From contig UQSG01000010.1 of the NCBI GenBank assembly GCA_900543695.1, forward strand, positions 5,592 to 69,591: DNA of 64,000 nt, read 5' to 3'. The stretch is from an uncultured Clostridium sp. Its GTDB lineage: Bacteria > Bacillota > Clostridia > UBA1212 > UBA1255. Positions 45,877 through 55,036 of the stretch are shown here, piece after piece (the first letter of the stretch is position 1; each line of letters opens with the position of its first letter). Position numbers and translations under genes: made by a program. A model generated the notes under the pieces. That model had not been told where the DNA came from. It saw only the letters and a list, made by a program, of their open reading frames with translations, and made no database searches.

Positions 45877-46659
45877 ATGAGAAAAGTATATTTGTTGGAA
45901 ATCATATTTGTAATCTGGCTCATTATACTGGTGCTGCTTTTGGTTCCTTTCGCAGTGAAGGCGGAGGATGGCGAGCCGCCTATGATCGCTTTTACGTTTG
46001 ACGACGGTCCCAATGCCGTACAGACGAGCCGTCTCCTGGACGGTCTGCAGGAGCGCGGCGCAAAAGCGACGTTCTTTGTGGTCGGCGAGAAGCTTGACTA
46101 TGCGTCGGACAAGCCGAACGTTGCGGAAAACAGAGCACTTCTGGAACGGATGGCCCGCGAGGGCCATGAAATCGGGAATCATACGTATTCTCACTGCTGG
46201 CTGAGTAAAATCTCCAGGGAAAAAGCCGCGCTTGAGCTTTCCAAAACAAATGAGCTGATCCGGGAGATCACGGGCAGCACGCCGAAATACATGAGACCGC
46301 CGGGAGGAAGCGCGCTGACGGCTCCCTGGGTGCGGGAGCTGGCGGCGCCCATGATCACGGTTTGCTGGGGGTATTATGATACCAGAGACTGGGAGTGCCG
46401 CAACGTTGACCAAATGGTCCGGACGATTGTGGAAAACACATTTGACGGCGATATCATTTTACTGCATGACAATTACGAGACCTCGGTAGATACGGCGCTG
46501 AGGGCGATGGATCTCCTTGCCAGGCAGGGGTACCGGTTCGTCACGGTCGACGAGCTTTTAAACAGGAACACCGGAGACGGCTGGGAGCTGGATCCGATGC
46601 GGATTTACTGCACGATGAAGCCTGACGACAAATCGCGGCTCAGGCAGACTGAAATATAA
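45877..46659 (+). CDS. Polysaccharide deacetylase, membrane-anchored (PgdA-like)
   Basis: 260 residues: an N-terminal membrane anchor at residues 7-27, then a NodB homology domain. Motif 1 is FTFDDGP (Asp42, Asp43), motif 2 HTYSH (His102, His106), motif 3 RPPGG near residue 148, and the terminal His motif ILLHDNY is present. Enzymes of this kind remove acetyl groups from GlcNAc in peptidoglycan, giving lysozyme tolerance, or from MurNAc or other glycans. The ribosome-binding site is buried in a hairpin. The gene is convergent with queT. Confidence 0.9.
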   Translation: MRKVYLLEIIFVIWLIILVLLLVPFAVKAEDGEPPMIAFTFDDGPNAVQTSRLLDGLQERGAKATFFVVGEKLDYASDKPNVAENRALLERMAREGHEIGNHTYSHCWLSKISREKAALELSKTNELIREITGSTPKYMRPPGGSALTAPWVRELAAPMITVCWGYYDTRDWECRNVDQMVRTIVENTFDGDIILLHDNYETSVDTALRAMDLLARQGYRFVTVDELLNRNTGDGWELDPMRIYCTMKPDDKSRLRQTEI

Positions 46660-46667
46660 AAACGGCT

Positions 46668-47180
46668 TCAGAACATACGGTATTTCCGATTCAGCCTGTC
46701 CATAAGCAAAAAGAGCGGAAGCCCAAGCGCGTAGGTCGCAGCCAGCTCCGAGATGAAGATCTGGACAACATTGATCCAGAACAGCTCCGGCGTCCCGGCG
46801 ACAAGCACGATCATGCCCGCAATAATAAAAGCATTAAAAACGACGTTGCCGGCCAGAGAAAGGAGCGGCATTCCGCGCACGCGGATTTTGCGGAACAAAT
46901 AAGCGAACAGCGCAGCAAGCAGCGTTGCCAGAGATCCGAAAACAATATCGTAGATCCCGAGCTGAGCGCTCCCCAGATTGGAGAGAACGCATCCGATCGT
47001 CAGACCGGGAACCGCTGCAGGCGTAAGCGCCGCAAAAGCAATCAGCGCTTCGGAATATCGGAACTGGATGGGGCCGTAGGCAAAGGCAAAGCCGGAATAC
47101 GTAAGCGCCGTATAGGCAGCGGCGATCAAAGCGGCCTGAACCAGAAATTTTACTTTGCTGTTTGACGAATACAACGACAT
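46668..47180 (-). CDS. queT: QueT family transporter (ECF S-component, queuosine precursor)
   Basis: A 170-residue membrane protein with five or six helices. The conserved GPIQFRYSEALIAFAALTPAAVPGL segment (residues about 36-60) and NLGSAQLGIYDIVFGSLATLL are diagnostic of the QueT family, substrate-binding subunits of energy-coupling-factor transporters for queuosine precursors. The energising ECF module is not in the window, as usual for group II systems. AAGGAG is found upstream with long spacing. I looked for a preQ1 riboswitch in the leader and did not find a convincing one. Confidence 0.88.
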   Translation of the reverse strand: MSLYSSNSKVKFLVQAALIAAAYTALTYSGFAFAYGPIQFRYSEALIAFAALTPAAVPGLTIGCVLSNLGSAQLGIYDIVFGSLATLLAALFAYLFRKIRVRGMPLLSLAGNVVFNAFIIAGMIVLVAGTPELFWINVVQIFISELAATYALGLPLFLLMDRLNRKYRMF

Positions 47181-47224
47181 TCCGAAAATAACTCCTTACT
47201 GAATAAATGCTGCAATTCCCGTAA

Positions 47225-47253
47225 ATAATAGCATAACGAGGTGGAATTGTAAA
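47225..47253 (-). promoter_or_regulatory. Promoter of queT
   Basis: On the minus strand, TTTACA (47248-47253), a 17-base spacer and TATTAT (47225-47230). The -35 element touches the start codon of the divergent glucan synthase gene. Confidence 0.55.
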
Positions 47254-50200
47254 TGATTCTTGAGGATACGCTGTTAACAAGAAGTGAATATATCCGCCAT
47301 GCGGCCAATATCGCGGAAAAGCACCGCATGGGGAAATACGATGTCAAAAGCGTGCCGAATGCGGCAAAATGCGCAGATCTGATTGCCGACACGTATGCGC
47401 GCATTCTGTCCGCCGGCGAAGCTGCAGCCGGCGGCATCCATTCGATTCCTTCCGATGAATGGATCGGCGACAATTTCCACCTGATTAACGAGGCTGCTGA
47501 ATCGGCCGATTCCGAGGAAAGCAGGAAACTGGTGAAAAGCATTGGAAAAACGAGCAGCTCTTTGGGCGTGTACGAGATCGCAGCGGAAATTGCCGCGCAT
47601 ACGGACGGCCGCATAGGAGAAACGGAAATCATAGATTTTGTTTCTCATTATGAAAAGGTAAAGCCGCTTACAACGAACGAGCTTGCCTGCCTCTGCCATA
47701 TGCTGAAGGTGGCGCTGCTTAAGAGACTCGCCGAAATCTGTGAGATTTCGGACTCCATTTATAAAGCTCGAAAAGAGGCCGAGCGTATTTTCCGGGAATT
47801 TCTCTCCTACACGGGAGACATGGAAAACGGGCGGAGACGTTCGGCAGACGTACTGTTTGAAAACGAGGATTTGCTTTCTCCCGTGTTTGCGGAAACCATA
47901 CTGCGAATTTCTGCGGAATATGAGGGAAGCGAACAGAGCAGCGGCACGGGAAGCGCCGTGATCCGCGCGGCGCTGTCTAAAAAGCTGGCCGCAAAGGGGA
48001 CTACGGTTGAAGAGCTGATCGCACGCGAGCACAGTACGCGCATTTCTATGGGGATTTCCGCAGGGAACGCCATTAAAAGCCTTCATGGGCTGAATTCTCT
48101 GGATTGGGATAAAATCACATCCGTTCTATGCGTGACGGAACAGATCCTGAATCGGGATCCCTCCGGAATTTTCAGAAAAATGACCTCCAAATCAAGAGGG
48201 GAGTACGTCCGGCTCGTGCGCGTATGCGCGCGGCGCCGCGGAGAAACGCCGGAAGCGTTTGCGCTGAAAATCGTTGAACAGGCGGAAAAAGAAGGAACCC
48301 ACGTCGGAAAATACATTTATGAGGAGTATACCAGAAAAAACGAGTTTCGATCGTTTCTGTTCATGCTCTTTTTCGTTACGGCGGTGCTGGCGTTTTGTCC
48401 GGCGGTTTATACCATCCGGCTTTCGGCAGCCCGGTACGGATGGGCAGGGCTGCCGCTGATCCTCATTACCGTCGGGCTGATCCTCCTGATCGGCCTGAAT
48501 CTTGCGCTTACGATCGCACAAAATATGTATCTGGAGAAACGAATGCCATTTTCGCTGCCGGAGCTGGATTTTCAGGGAATCCTTCCGGAGGACTGCAAAA
48601 TCATGATCGTGATCCCCTGCCTGCTCAATTCCAAAAAACGTGTCGACGAAATCGTAAAACAGCTGGAAGCCGCTGCCTGGGCCAACCCGCAGACGGGAAT
48701 CTTTTTTACCATTCTAGGAGATCTGCCGGAGAGTGAAAGCAAGACGCGGCCGGAGGACGAAGAGCTCATACAATATGCGCGGCGAGCCGTACGCAATCTG
48801 GAGAGAAGCTTCCCGCGCCGGGAGGAAAGTGAAAAATTTCATGTGATGGTCAGAGAACGTGTCTATTATGAAAAAGACCGTACATGGATGGGCGCGGAGC
48901 GGAAGCGCGGCGCGCTGATCGAGCTGAACCGCGCCATCATAGAAGGCAGGCTCCCGCGCGTCAATTATGTACTGACCGTAGATGCCGACACTATTATCCC
49001 GATCGATACGGCCATCAGAATGGCACAGATCCTGCATCATCCGCTGAACCGCCCGCAGATTTCCTACGTACGCTCGGAACCCGTCGTTACGAAAGGCTAT
49101 GCGCTGCTTCAGCCTGCGGTGACTCCCGCCGGGCTGGACCGGCAGCATGCAACACCGTTTGAAAAAATATATTGTGACGACGAAGGCTATGACTCCTATC
49201 AATGCAAAACATCGGATTTTTATTTTGATATCTGCAACGAGGGGATTTATACGGGAAAGGGGATGTATGACCCGTACGTATTCAACGGACTTCTGGAGGG
49301 GCGCTTCCGGGAAAACAGCATATTGAGCCATGATCTGATCGAGGGCTCCTTCCTGCGCACCGCATTCGTCTCCGACGTACATCTGTATGATCATTTCCCA
49401 CGGAGCTACGGAAGCTTTGTAAAAAGGCAGCATCGCTGGGTACGCGGGGATTGGCAGCTTCTTCCGTTCCGCAGAAAACGGTTTGAAGACGGTGCGGGCG
49501 CGATGAAAAACAATCCGCTGAATTATTATTCTCTGTTTAAAATGGATATGAACCTGATTCGGAGCCTGCTGCCCGCCGCCATCTTTCTGCTGTTTGCAAT
49601 CGGGATGATTTTCCTCAGAAAATACGCGTTTTTGTGGGTGCTGATTACCGCTCTGGCCGTTTTTTTCTCGGCGGGAGGAACCGGACCGCGCCGACTGCTC
49701 CGCGCATTTTTCGAGTTTCTTTTTCTGCCGCACCGGGCCTATTACCACTGCGACGCTGCGGTGCGGGCAGTCTGGAGAACCTTTGTCAGCCGAAAGAAGA
49801 TGCTGGAATGGGTCGTTTCCTCGGATGCAGAGCGCAGCATCGGCGATACGCCTTCCTATTATTGTAAAACAATGTGGTTCAGCTTCGCGGCGGCCGTACT
49901 GTTCGCCCCGTTTTTATTTGGGATCCCGAGTCTGCTCTGGATTGCGGCGCCCTATGCGGCGTATTTTCTGTCGGTCCGCGCGAAAGGGCCTGAAACAGTT
50001 TCCGTATCCGGTCCGGCACGCAGGAGCTTCCGGATTCTTGCACGGAAAATATGGGCCTTTTATGATGATTATGCCGTGGAAAATGAAAATTATCTTCCGC
50101 CCGATAATGTGCAGTTCTCGCCCGTGTACTGTGTTGCCCATCGCACTTCCCCCACAAATATCGGCTTTTTGATTGTCGGCGTGCTGATTGCGGAACGCCT

Positions 50201-52862
50201 TGGCTATCTCTCCTCCGGAGAAATGACGGAGCGGCTTTCCGCCATTCTCGATACGATCGACAGAATGGAGCGGTGGAACGGCCATATTTATAATTGGTAC
50301 GATACGATTACGCTGCAGCCGCTCGAGCCCAGATACGTATCAAGCGTAGACAGCGGAAACCTTGCGGCGGCCCTGCTTACCGCCGCCTCGCTGCTTAGAA
50401 GCAGGACGGAAAACGCATGCGGGGAAAATCAGCGGCGCCGGGCGGCGGAGGGCCTTCTTGACACTATTTACTGCCTGAATGAGATCGCGCTGCCGGAGCA
50501 CCGCGCGGAAGCGGCGCTTCTGGAAGATTATCTGGCAAAAGACGAAAACGAGGGCGAGCTTCTCCGCATCGTAAAGTACTATCAAGAGAATCTCCACATC
50601 ATCCCTGAGGAAAAGGCCGACGCACATTCCTTCCGCTGCAAGCTGCTGAAAATGACGCAGCGGCTGTGGGAGAGCCTGAACGGCGCCGAAGAATATTGCG
50701 GCTTTGAAAGCAAGGCGCGCGAATTGGCAGACCGCCTCACGCGCGCAGCGCTCCGCATGGATTTTAAAGTTCTATACAGTAAGCAGTGCAGACACCTTCA
50801 CATCGGATATAATCAAACAACGGGAGAATTTTCCCCGTCCTATTACGATATGCTCATGTCAGAGGCTCGTTTGACTTCTTATGTGGCGATGGGAAAAGGC
50901 GATATCGGCGCGGAGCATTTTACCGCGCTTGCAAGACGGTGGAATGACGACAATACCCTGCTGCTTTCCTGGTCCGGAACCGTTTTCGAATATATTTTAC
51001 CAGAGCTGTTTCTGGCTTCCCCGCATGGCTCTCTTCTGCAAGGCTCAGTACAGAACATGCTCAAAACGGAAATCTCGCAGGCACAGGGCAAGCCCTGGGG
51101 CGTTTCTGAATCGGGCTATAATGTATTGGATGTCAACATGAACTATAAATATAAAGCGTTTGGGCTCAAAGCTCTTGCCGTGAAACGGATGCGGGAAAAT
51201 GACAGCGTGGTTGCTCCGTACGCCTCTCTCATGGCGTGCGCGCAGATCCCCGACGCAGTGCTTTTAAATATGGAAGCGCTGACAAAGGCGGGCGCGGCGG
51301 GGAAATACGGATTTTACGAGGCAATCGATTATACGCCGGGCAGAAGAGGCGTGGTAGAAAGCTTCATGGCGCATCATTTGGGAATGTCGCTCTGTGCGGC
51401 CGCAAATTTGTTGTTTGACGGCATGCTTACGGAAGCCTTTGGAAAAATGCCGATGATGGCGGCAGTAAACGTCATGCTGACAGGGAAAATGCCGCGCCGC
51501 CGGTGCGCGCCGCGGAAGCCGGCCGCATCGGAGCGAAGAGCGCTGAAAACCGTAAGGCTCCCCAGCCGCGCGCCTGAAAAAGAGGAGGAGCCGCCCGTAT
51601 GCATTTCCGGCCGCGATGCGGAGGTCCTTTCAAACGGCAAATACAGCGTCGTATTGAACGGCCTGGGCGGAGGCTATTCCACTCTTGGAGAGATTGGTAT
51701 TACCGTGCGGCGCGAAAACAAAGCGCCAGACGGCATCGTTTTCTATCTCAACGGCAAGCTGCTTGTCCCTGTAAAATGCGAGCTTTCTTCTGGTAAAGCG
51801 GAATATACGTATTTTACGAATGAGGCGGATGTGCAGCAGAGCATCTGCGTCGCATCGGATGAAAACGCCGAGCTTCGCCTGATTCGCATAACCAACAAGG
51901 AAAAGGAGGCCCGCAGCGTAAATCTTACGCTGTACTGCGAGCTGATGCTGGCAAAACCGCGCGCTTACGCGGATCATCCTTCTTATACCGGGATGTTTGT
52001 TACGACGGAGGCGCAGACGGACCGGGAGAACCGTACGGTATTCCTGTCCGCCAAACGACGCAGGCACCAGCCCTCCGAGCCGCCGCTCATGGCTTACTGC
52101 GCCATGAGCGTGTCAGATAAGTATAAGGAGGCAGTTGAATCTGAAATGTATGACACGGATGTCCTGTCATTTCAGGGCAGAAACTGCGGAATTGCGGAAC
52201 CAGCCGTTTTCCGGAGCCGGGGCTCGCACAGCGACGTGCTTCTGGCGGAAAATTCAGGAATCGTGCTGAATCCCTGCTTTGCAGTAAATACGAAAATTCG
52301 CGTAGAGGCTGGCTCCACAGTGGAAATCTGCTATATATTGGGCGCGGAAGAAAACGGCGGAGCTCTGACGGAAAAGCTCGAACGCCTGAAAAACACAGAA
52401 CGTGTCTTTGAACTGGCACGGACGCGGAGTCTGATCGAGCGCGAGCATATATCACTCCGTGAAGGAGACCTGCAGTATTTCCGCAGCTTTTCGTCTAAGC
52501 TGCTATACGGGAAAAAGCATTATTCTCAGCAGCTGCAGAGGAAGCTTTGGGGCTTCGGCATTTCCGGAGATTATCCGATCGTAACGGTGATGCTCCGCCA
52601 TATCGAAAATGCTTCGCATTTGGAAAAGCTTGTCAGGCTATGGTGCTTCTACAGCTTCCGCGGGATCAAAATCGACCTGGCGCTTGCCGTTTTTGATCAT
52701 GCGGACTATATCAGTCCGATTCATGAGCTTGCGGACAGCCTCTCCCTGAAAGCTATGTGGGGCTGCTTCCCGGTCCGGGGAGATATTTACGTAGTTGTGC
52801 CGAAGAACGGCGAAAGCGCCAAGCCTTTAATAGAGGCGTCGAATATTGTATTCTGGCTTTGA
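47253..52862 (+). CDS. Cyclic beta-1,2-glucan synthase-like protein, GT84 and glycoamylase-like part
   Basis: 1869 residues. Order: a diverged N-terminal region (1-365), two membrane helices (about 370-430), a GT84-type glycosyltransferase with VDADTIIP (Asp577, Asp579) and QHRWVRGDW from Gln726, further membrane helices (about 770-925), a glycoamylase-like domain (about 950-1400, with YNWYDT, ESGYNVLD and FMAHHLGMS), and a beta-rich domain that in full-length NdvB precedes the phosphorylase domain. NdvB uses UDP-glucose to build a protein-linked beta-1,2-glucan and cyclises it. The last domain lies in the next gene, 17 bases on. GAGGTGG precedes the ATG. Confidence 0.87.
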   Translation: MILEDTLLTRSEYIRHAANIAEKHRMGKYDVKSVPNAAKCADLIADTYARILSAGEAAAGGIHSIPSDEWIGDNFHLINEAAESADSEESRKLVKSIGKTSSSLGVYEIAAEIAAHTDGRIGETEIIDFVSHYEKVKPLTTNELACLCHMLKVALLKRLAEICEISDSIYKARKEAERIFREFLSYTGDMENGRRRSADVLFENEDLLSPVFAETILRISAEYEGSEQSSGTGSAVIRAALSKKLAAKGTTVEELIAREHSTRISMGISAGNAIKSLHGLNSLDWDKITSVLCVTEQILNRDPSGIFRKMTSKSRGEYVRLVRVCARRRGETPEAFALKIVEQAEKEGTHVGKYIYEEYTRKNEFRSFLFMLFFVTAVLAFCPAVYTIRLSAARYGWAGLPLILITVGLILLIGLNLALTIAQNMYLEKRMPFSLPELDFQGILPEDCKIMIVIPCLLNSKKRVDEIVKQLEAAAWANPQTGIFFTILGDLPESESKTRPEDEELIQYARRAVRNLERSFPRREESEKFHVMVRERVYYEKDRTWMGAERKRGALIELNRAIIEGRLPRVNYVLTVDADTIIPIDTAIRMAQILHHPLNRPQISYVRSEPVVTKGYALLQPAVTPAGLDRQHATPFEKIYCDDEGYDSYQCKTSDFYFDICNEGIYTGKGMYDPYVFNGLLEGRFRENSILSHDLIEGSFLRTAFVSDVHLYDHFPRSYGSFVKRQHRWVRGDWQLLPFRRKRFEDGAGAMKNNPLNYYSLFKMDMNLIRSLLPAAIFLLFAIGMIFLRKYAFLWVLITALAVFFSAGGTGPRRLLRAFFEFLFLPHRAYYHCDAAVRAVWRTFVSRKKMLEWVVSSDAERSIGDTPSYYCKTMWFSFAAAVLFAPFLFGIPSLLWIAAPYAAYFLSVRAKGPETVSVSGPARRSFRILARKIWAFYDDYAVENENYLPPDNVQFSPVYCVAHRTSPTNIGFLIVGVLIAERLGYLSSGEMTERLSAILDTIDRMERWNGHIYNWYDTITLQPLEPRYVSSVDSGNLAAALLTAASLLRSRTENACGENQRRRAAEGLLDTIYCLNEIALPEHRAEAALLEDYLAKDENEGELLRIVKYYQENLHIIPEEKADAHSFRCKLLKMTQRLWESLNGAEEYCGFESKARELADRLTRAALRMDFKVLYSKQCRHLHIGYNQTTGEFSPSYYDMLMSEARLTSYVAMGKGDIGAEHFTALARRWNDDNTLLLSWSGTVFEYILPELFLASPHGSLLQGSVQNMLKTEISQAQGKPWGVSESGYNVLDVNMNYKYKAFGLKALAVKRMRENDSVVAPYASLMACAQIPDAVLLNMEALTKAGAAGKYGFYEAIDYTPGRRGVVESFMAHHLGMSLCAAANLLFDGMLTEAFGKMPMMAAVNVMLTGKMPRRRCAPRKPAASERRALKTVRLPSRAPEKEEEPPVCISGRDAEVLSNGKYSVVLNGLGGGYSTLGEIGITVRRENKAPDGIVFYLNGKLLVPVKCELSSGKAEYTYFTNEADVQQSICVASDENAELRLIRITNKEKEARSVNLTLYCELMLAKPRAYADHPSYTGMFVTTEAQTDRENRTVFLSAKRRRHQPSEPPLMAYCAMSVSDKYKEAVESEMYDTDVLSFQGRNCGIAEPAVFRSRGSHSDVLLAENSGIVLNPCFAVNTKIRVEAGSTVEICYILGAEENGGALTEKLERLKNTERVFELARTRSLIEREHISLREGDLQYFRSFSSKLLYGKKHYSQQLQRKLWGFGISGDYPIVTVMLRHIENASHLEKLVRLWCFYSFRGIKIDLALAVFDHADYISPIHELADSLSLKAMWGCFPVRGDIYVVVPKNGESAKPLIEASNIVFWL

Positions 52863-52879
52863 AACCGGAGGAAGTTCCT

Positions 52880-55036
52880 ATGGATATCGAATCTTTAAAA
52901 TTTTATAACGGATACGGGGGGTTCGACGCCGAACGCGGCGAGTATGTAATTTGTGAAAATACGCCGCTTCCGTGGATTAACTGCATCGCTTCGCTGGCCG
53001 GCGAGCCGTTTGGCTTTTTGATTTCGGAAAAGGGAGGCGGGTATGTCTGGCAGGAGAACAGCAGAGAAAATCCGCTCACCCAGTGGTATTGCGATCCGGC
53101 GTCCGATCCGTCGGATGAGCGGTATGAAATTCTGCTCCGCGGCGAGGCGGCCGGCTTCTCGCCGTTTGATGGCTGTACGGCGCGCCATGGCTTTGGATAT
53201 TCCGTTTTCACAGGGGCGCGCTCCGGTCTGCGCTGGGAGCTTACGGTATTTGTACCGTATGGAAGACCTGTTAAGGTATCTGTACTTTCTCTGACGGCGC
53301 AGGAGCAGGATCGGGAGGTATCGGCCGCCTATACGGTCGATTCTGTTTACGAGCATCGTACGTTTTCTTCTGCCGGGGAGGGACGCATTTATAAAATTAA
53401 AAAAGGCGATACGTGCGGGTTTGTCTTTCTGCTGGCGAAAACGGAGGCGGCCTTTGAGGGCGTAACGGATTACCACGCCTGCCTTTCTGAGCTGGAACGA
53501 ATCAAAACGGAATGGAGCCGAAGGCTGGGGAGAATCCGGATAAAAACGCCGGATGACAGCATCAACGTTATGATGAACGGACGGCTGCAGTATCAGACCA
53601 TCAGCTGCAGAATCAACGGCCGGACGGCGTTTTACCAGTGCGGAGGAGCGTATGGCTTCCGGGATCAGCTGCAGGACAGTCTTGCTCTTTTGTATACGGA
53701 GCCGGAAGAAGTACGCAGCAGAATCCTGCTGCATGCCTCGCGCCAATATGAAGAGGGAGATGTCCAGCACTGGTGGCATCCGCCGGGAAATGCCGGCATC
53801 CGCAGCAGATACAGCGACGATTTGTTATGGCTCGTTTACGTCACATACCGGTATACGGAGGCGACGGGGGACAGCGGCATTCTTACCGAGCAGGTAGCGT
53901 TTCTGCACAGCAAGCCGCTGGAAGCAAATGAAATTGACCGCTATGAAGCTCCGGAAACAACGGCGCGCACGGACACGCTGCTTGCCCACTGTCTTCTTGC
54001 GTGCAAGCATGCCCTGTCCTTGGGGGAGCACGGAATTCCGCTTATGAAGGGGGGAGACTGGAACGACGGCATGAATCGCGTAGGAATCAAGGGAAAGGGC
54101 GAAAGCGTATGGCTGGGCTGGTTTCTGTGCTGCTGCCTTCGTGCCGTCTGCAAGCTTTCCCTGCTTGTCCCGGCGTGTGAAGCAGACCGGCGCGCTCTTT
54201 TATCTGAGGCAGATCAGATTGCGGCTGCCATTGAAAAAAATGCCTGGGACGGAAACTGGTATGTCCGCGCATTTTGCGACGACGGGAAAATCCTTGGCAG
54301 CTCGTCCTCTTCGGAATGCATGATCGATTCCATCGCGCAGTCGTGGTCCGTGCTCAGCGGATACGGCAATCCGGAGCGAAGTAAAACCGCTCTGCTGTCC
54401 GCGGAACGCTTTCTTGTTGATGCTGAGAACGGCGTCATCAAGCTGCTGACGCCGCCCTTTACGGAGGATTCCATTACTGATGTCGGCTATATCGCTTCTT
54501 ATCCTCCGGGAATCCGGGAAAACGGGGCGCAGTATACGCATGCCGCAATCTGGCTGGCAAAGGCTTTTTTTCAGATCGGCAGAAAAGATTCCGAATTTGC
54601 GCAGAAGGGAAGGCGGCTGCTGGAAATGCTGAATCCCGTGAATCATTCGCGTACGCGGCTGGAAGCGGCGCGGTATAAAACAGAGCCGTACGCCGTTGCC
54701 GCCGACGTCTACAGCGGAAGCAATCTCGGACGCGGGGGCTGGAGCTGGTATACCGGCTCTGCCGCCTGGCTGTATCTTGTGATTCTGGAAGAATTTCTTG
54801 GGTTTTCCGTCAGAAACTACGGAAAGGATGGCTCGGCCGAACTGCTGCTGAATCCGTCCGTGCCGCAGGAATGGAATGAATATACGATTGAATTTCTCTA
54901 TAAAGAAACGCTCTATGTGATTACGCTGCGAAGACAAAAGGAAACGGAAGACACCTTTGCGCAGGAGCCGCGTGTCATCCGGCTGGAAAACGACGGAAAG
55001 CGTCACGAGGTGCTGATTCCGCTCAGCCCTCTTTAA
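52880..55036 (+). CDS. GH94 phosphorylase-like part of a split cyclic glucan synthase
   Basis: 718 residues, soluble, opening with the NdvB-type sequence NGYGGFDAERGEYVI at residues 11-25 and ending after the GH94 (alpha/alpha)6 barrel. The acid motif DWNDGM is at 393-398, and GGAYGFRDQLQD and VQHWWHPP segments are conserved. In single-chain NdvB this domain trims the growing glucan by phosphorolysis and sets ring size. GGAGG precedes the ATG at 52880, so it is an independent cistron and not a frameshift. It overlaps the convergent transpeptidase gene by 14 bases. Confidence 0.87.
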   Translation: MDIESLKFYNGYGGFDAERGEYVICENTPLPWINCIASLAGEPFGFLISEKGGGYVWQENSRENPLTQWYCDPASDPSDERYEILLRGEAAGFSPFDGCTARHGFGYSVFTGARSGLRWELTVFVPYGRPVKVSVLSLTAQEQDREVSAAYTVDSVYEHRTFSSAGEGRIYKIKKGDTCGFVFLLAKTEAAFEGVTDYHACLSELERIKTEWSRRLGRIRIKTPDDSINVMMNGRLQYQTISCRINGRTAFYQCGGAYGFRDQLQDSLALLYTEPEEVRSRILLHASRQYEEGDVQHWWHPPGNAGIRSRYSDDLLWLVYVTYRYTEATGDSGILTEQVAFLHSKPLEANEIDRYEAPETTARTDTLLAHCLLACKHALSLGEHGIPLMKGGDWNDGMNRVGIKGKGESVWLGWFLCCCLRAVCKLSLLVPACEADRRALLSEADQIAAAIEKNAWDGNWYVRAFCDDGKILGSSSSSECMIDSIAQSWSVLSGYGNPERSKTALLSAERFLVDAENGVIKLLTPPFTEDSITDVGYIASYPPGIRENGAQYTHAAIWLAKAFFQIGRKDSEFAQKGRRLLEMLNPVNHSRTRLEAARYKTEPYAVAADVYSGSNLGRGGWSWYTGSAAWLYLVILEEFLGFSVRNYGKDGSAELLLNPSVPQEWNEYTIEFLYKETLYVITLRRQKETEDTFAQEPRVIRLENDGKRHEVLIPLSPL

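Noticed and set aside
47181..47252. Possible preQ1 riboswitch upstream of queT
   Set aside because: The leader has A+T-rich segments and an AGTAAGGAG near the start, but not the paired stem, C-rich loop and A-rich tail of the known preQ1 classes.
48714..49748. 344-codon open frame opposite the glucan synthase gene
   Set aside because: Antisense to conserved GT84 motifs; no independent evidence of coding.
52840..52900. Frameshift breaking a single NdvB-like gene
   Set aside because: The first gene ends cleanly, the second has its own GGAGG and ATG, and the break falls between domains without loss of sequence.
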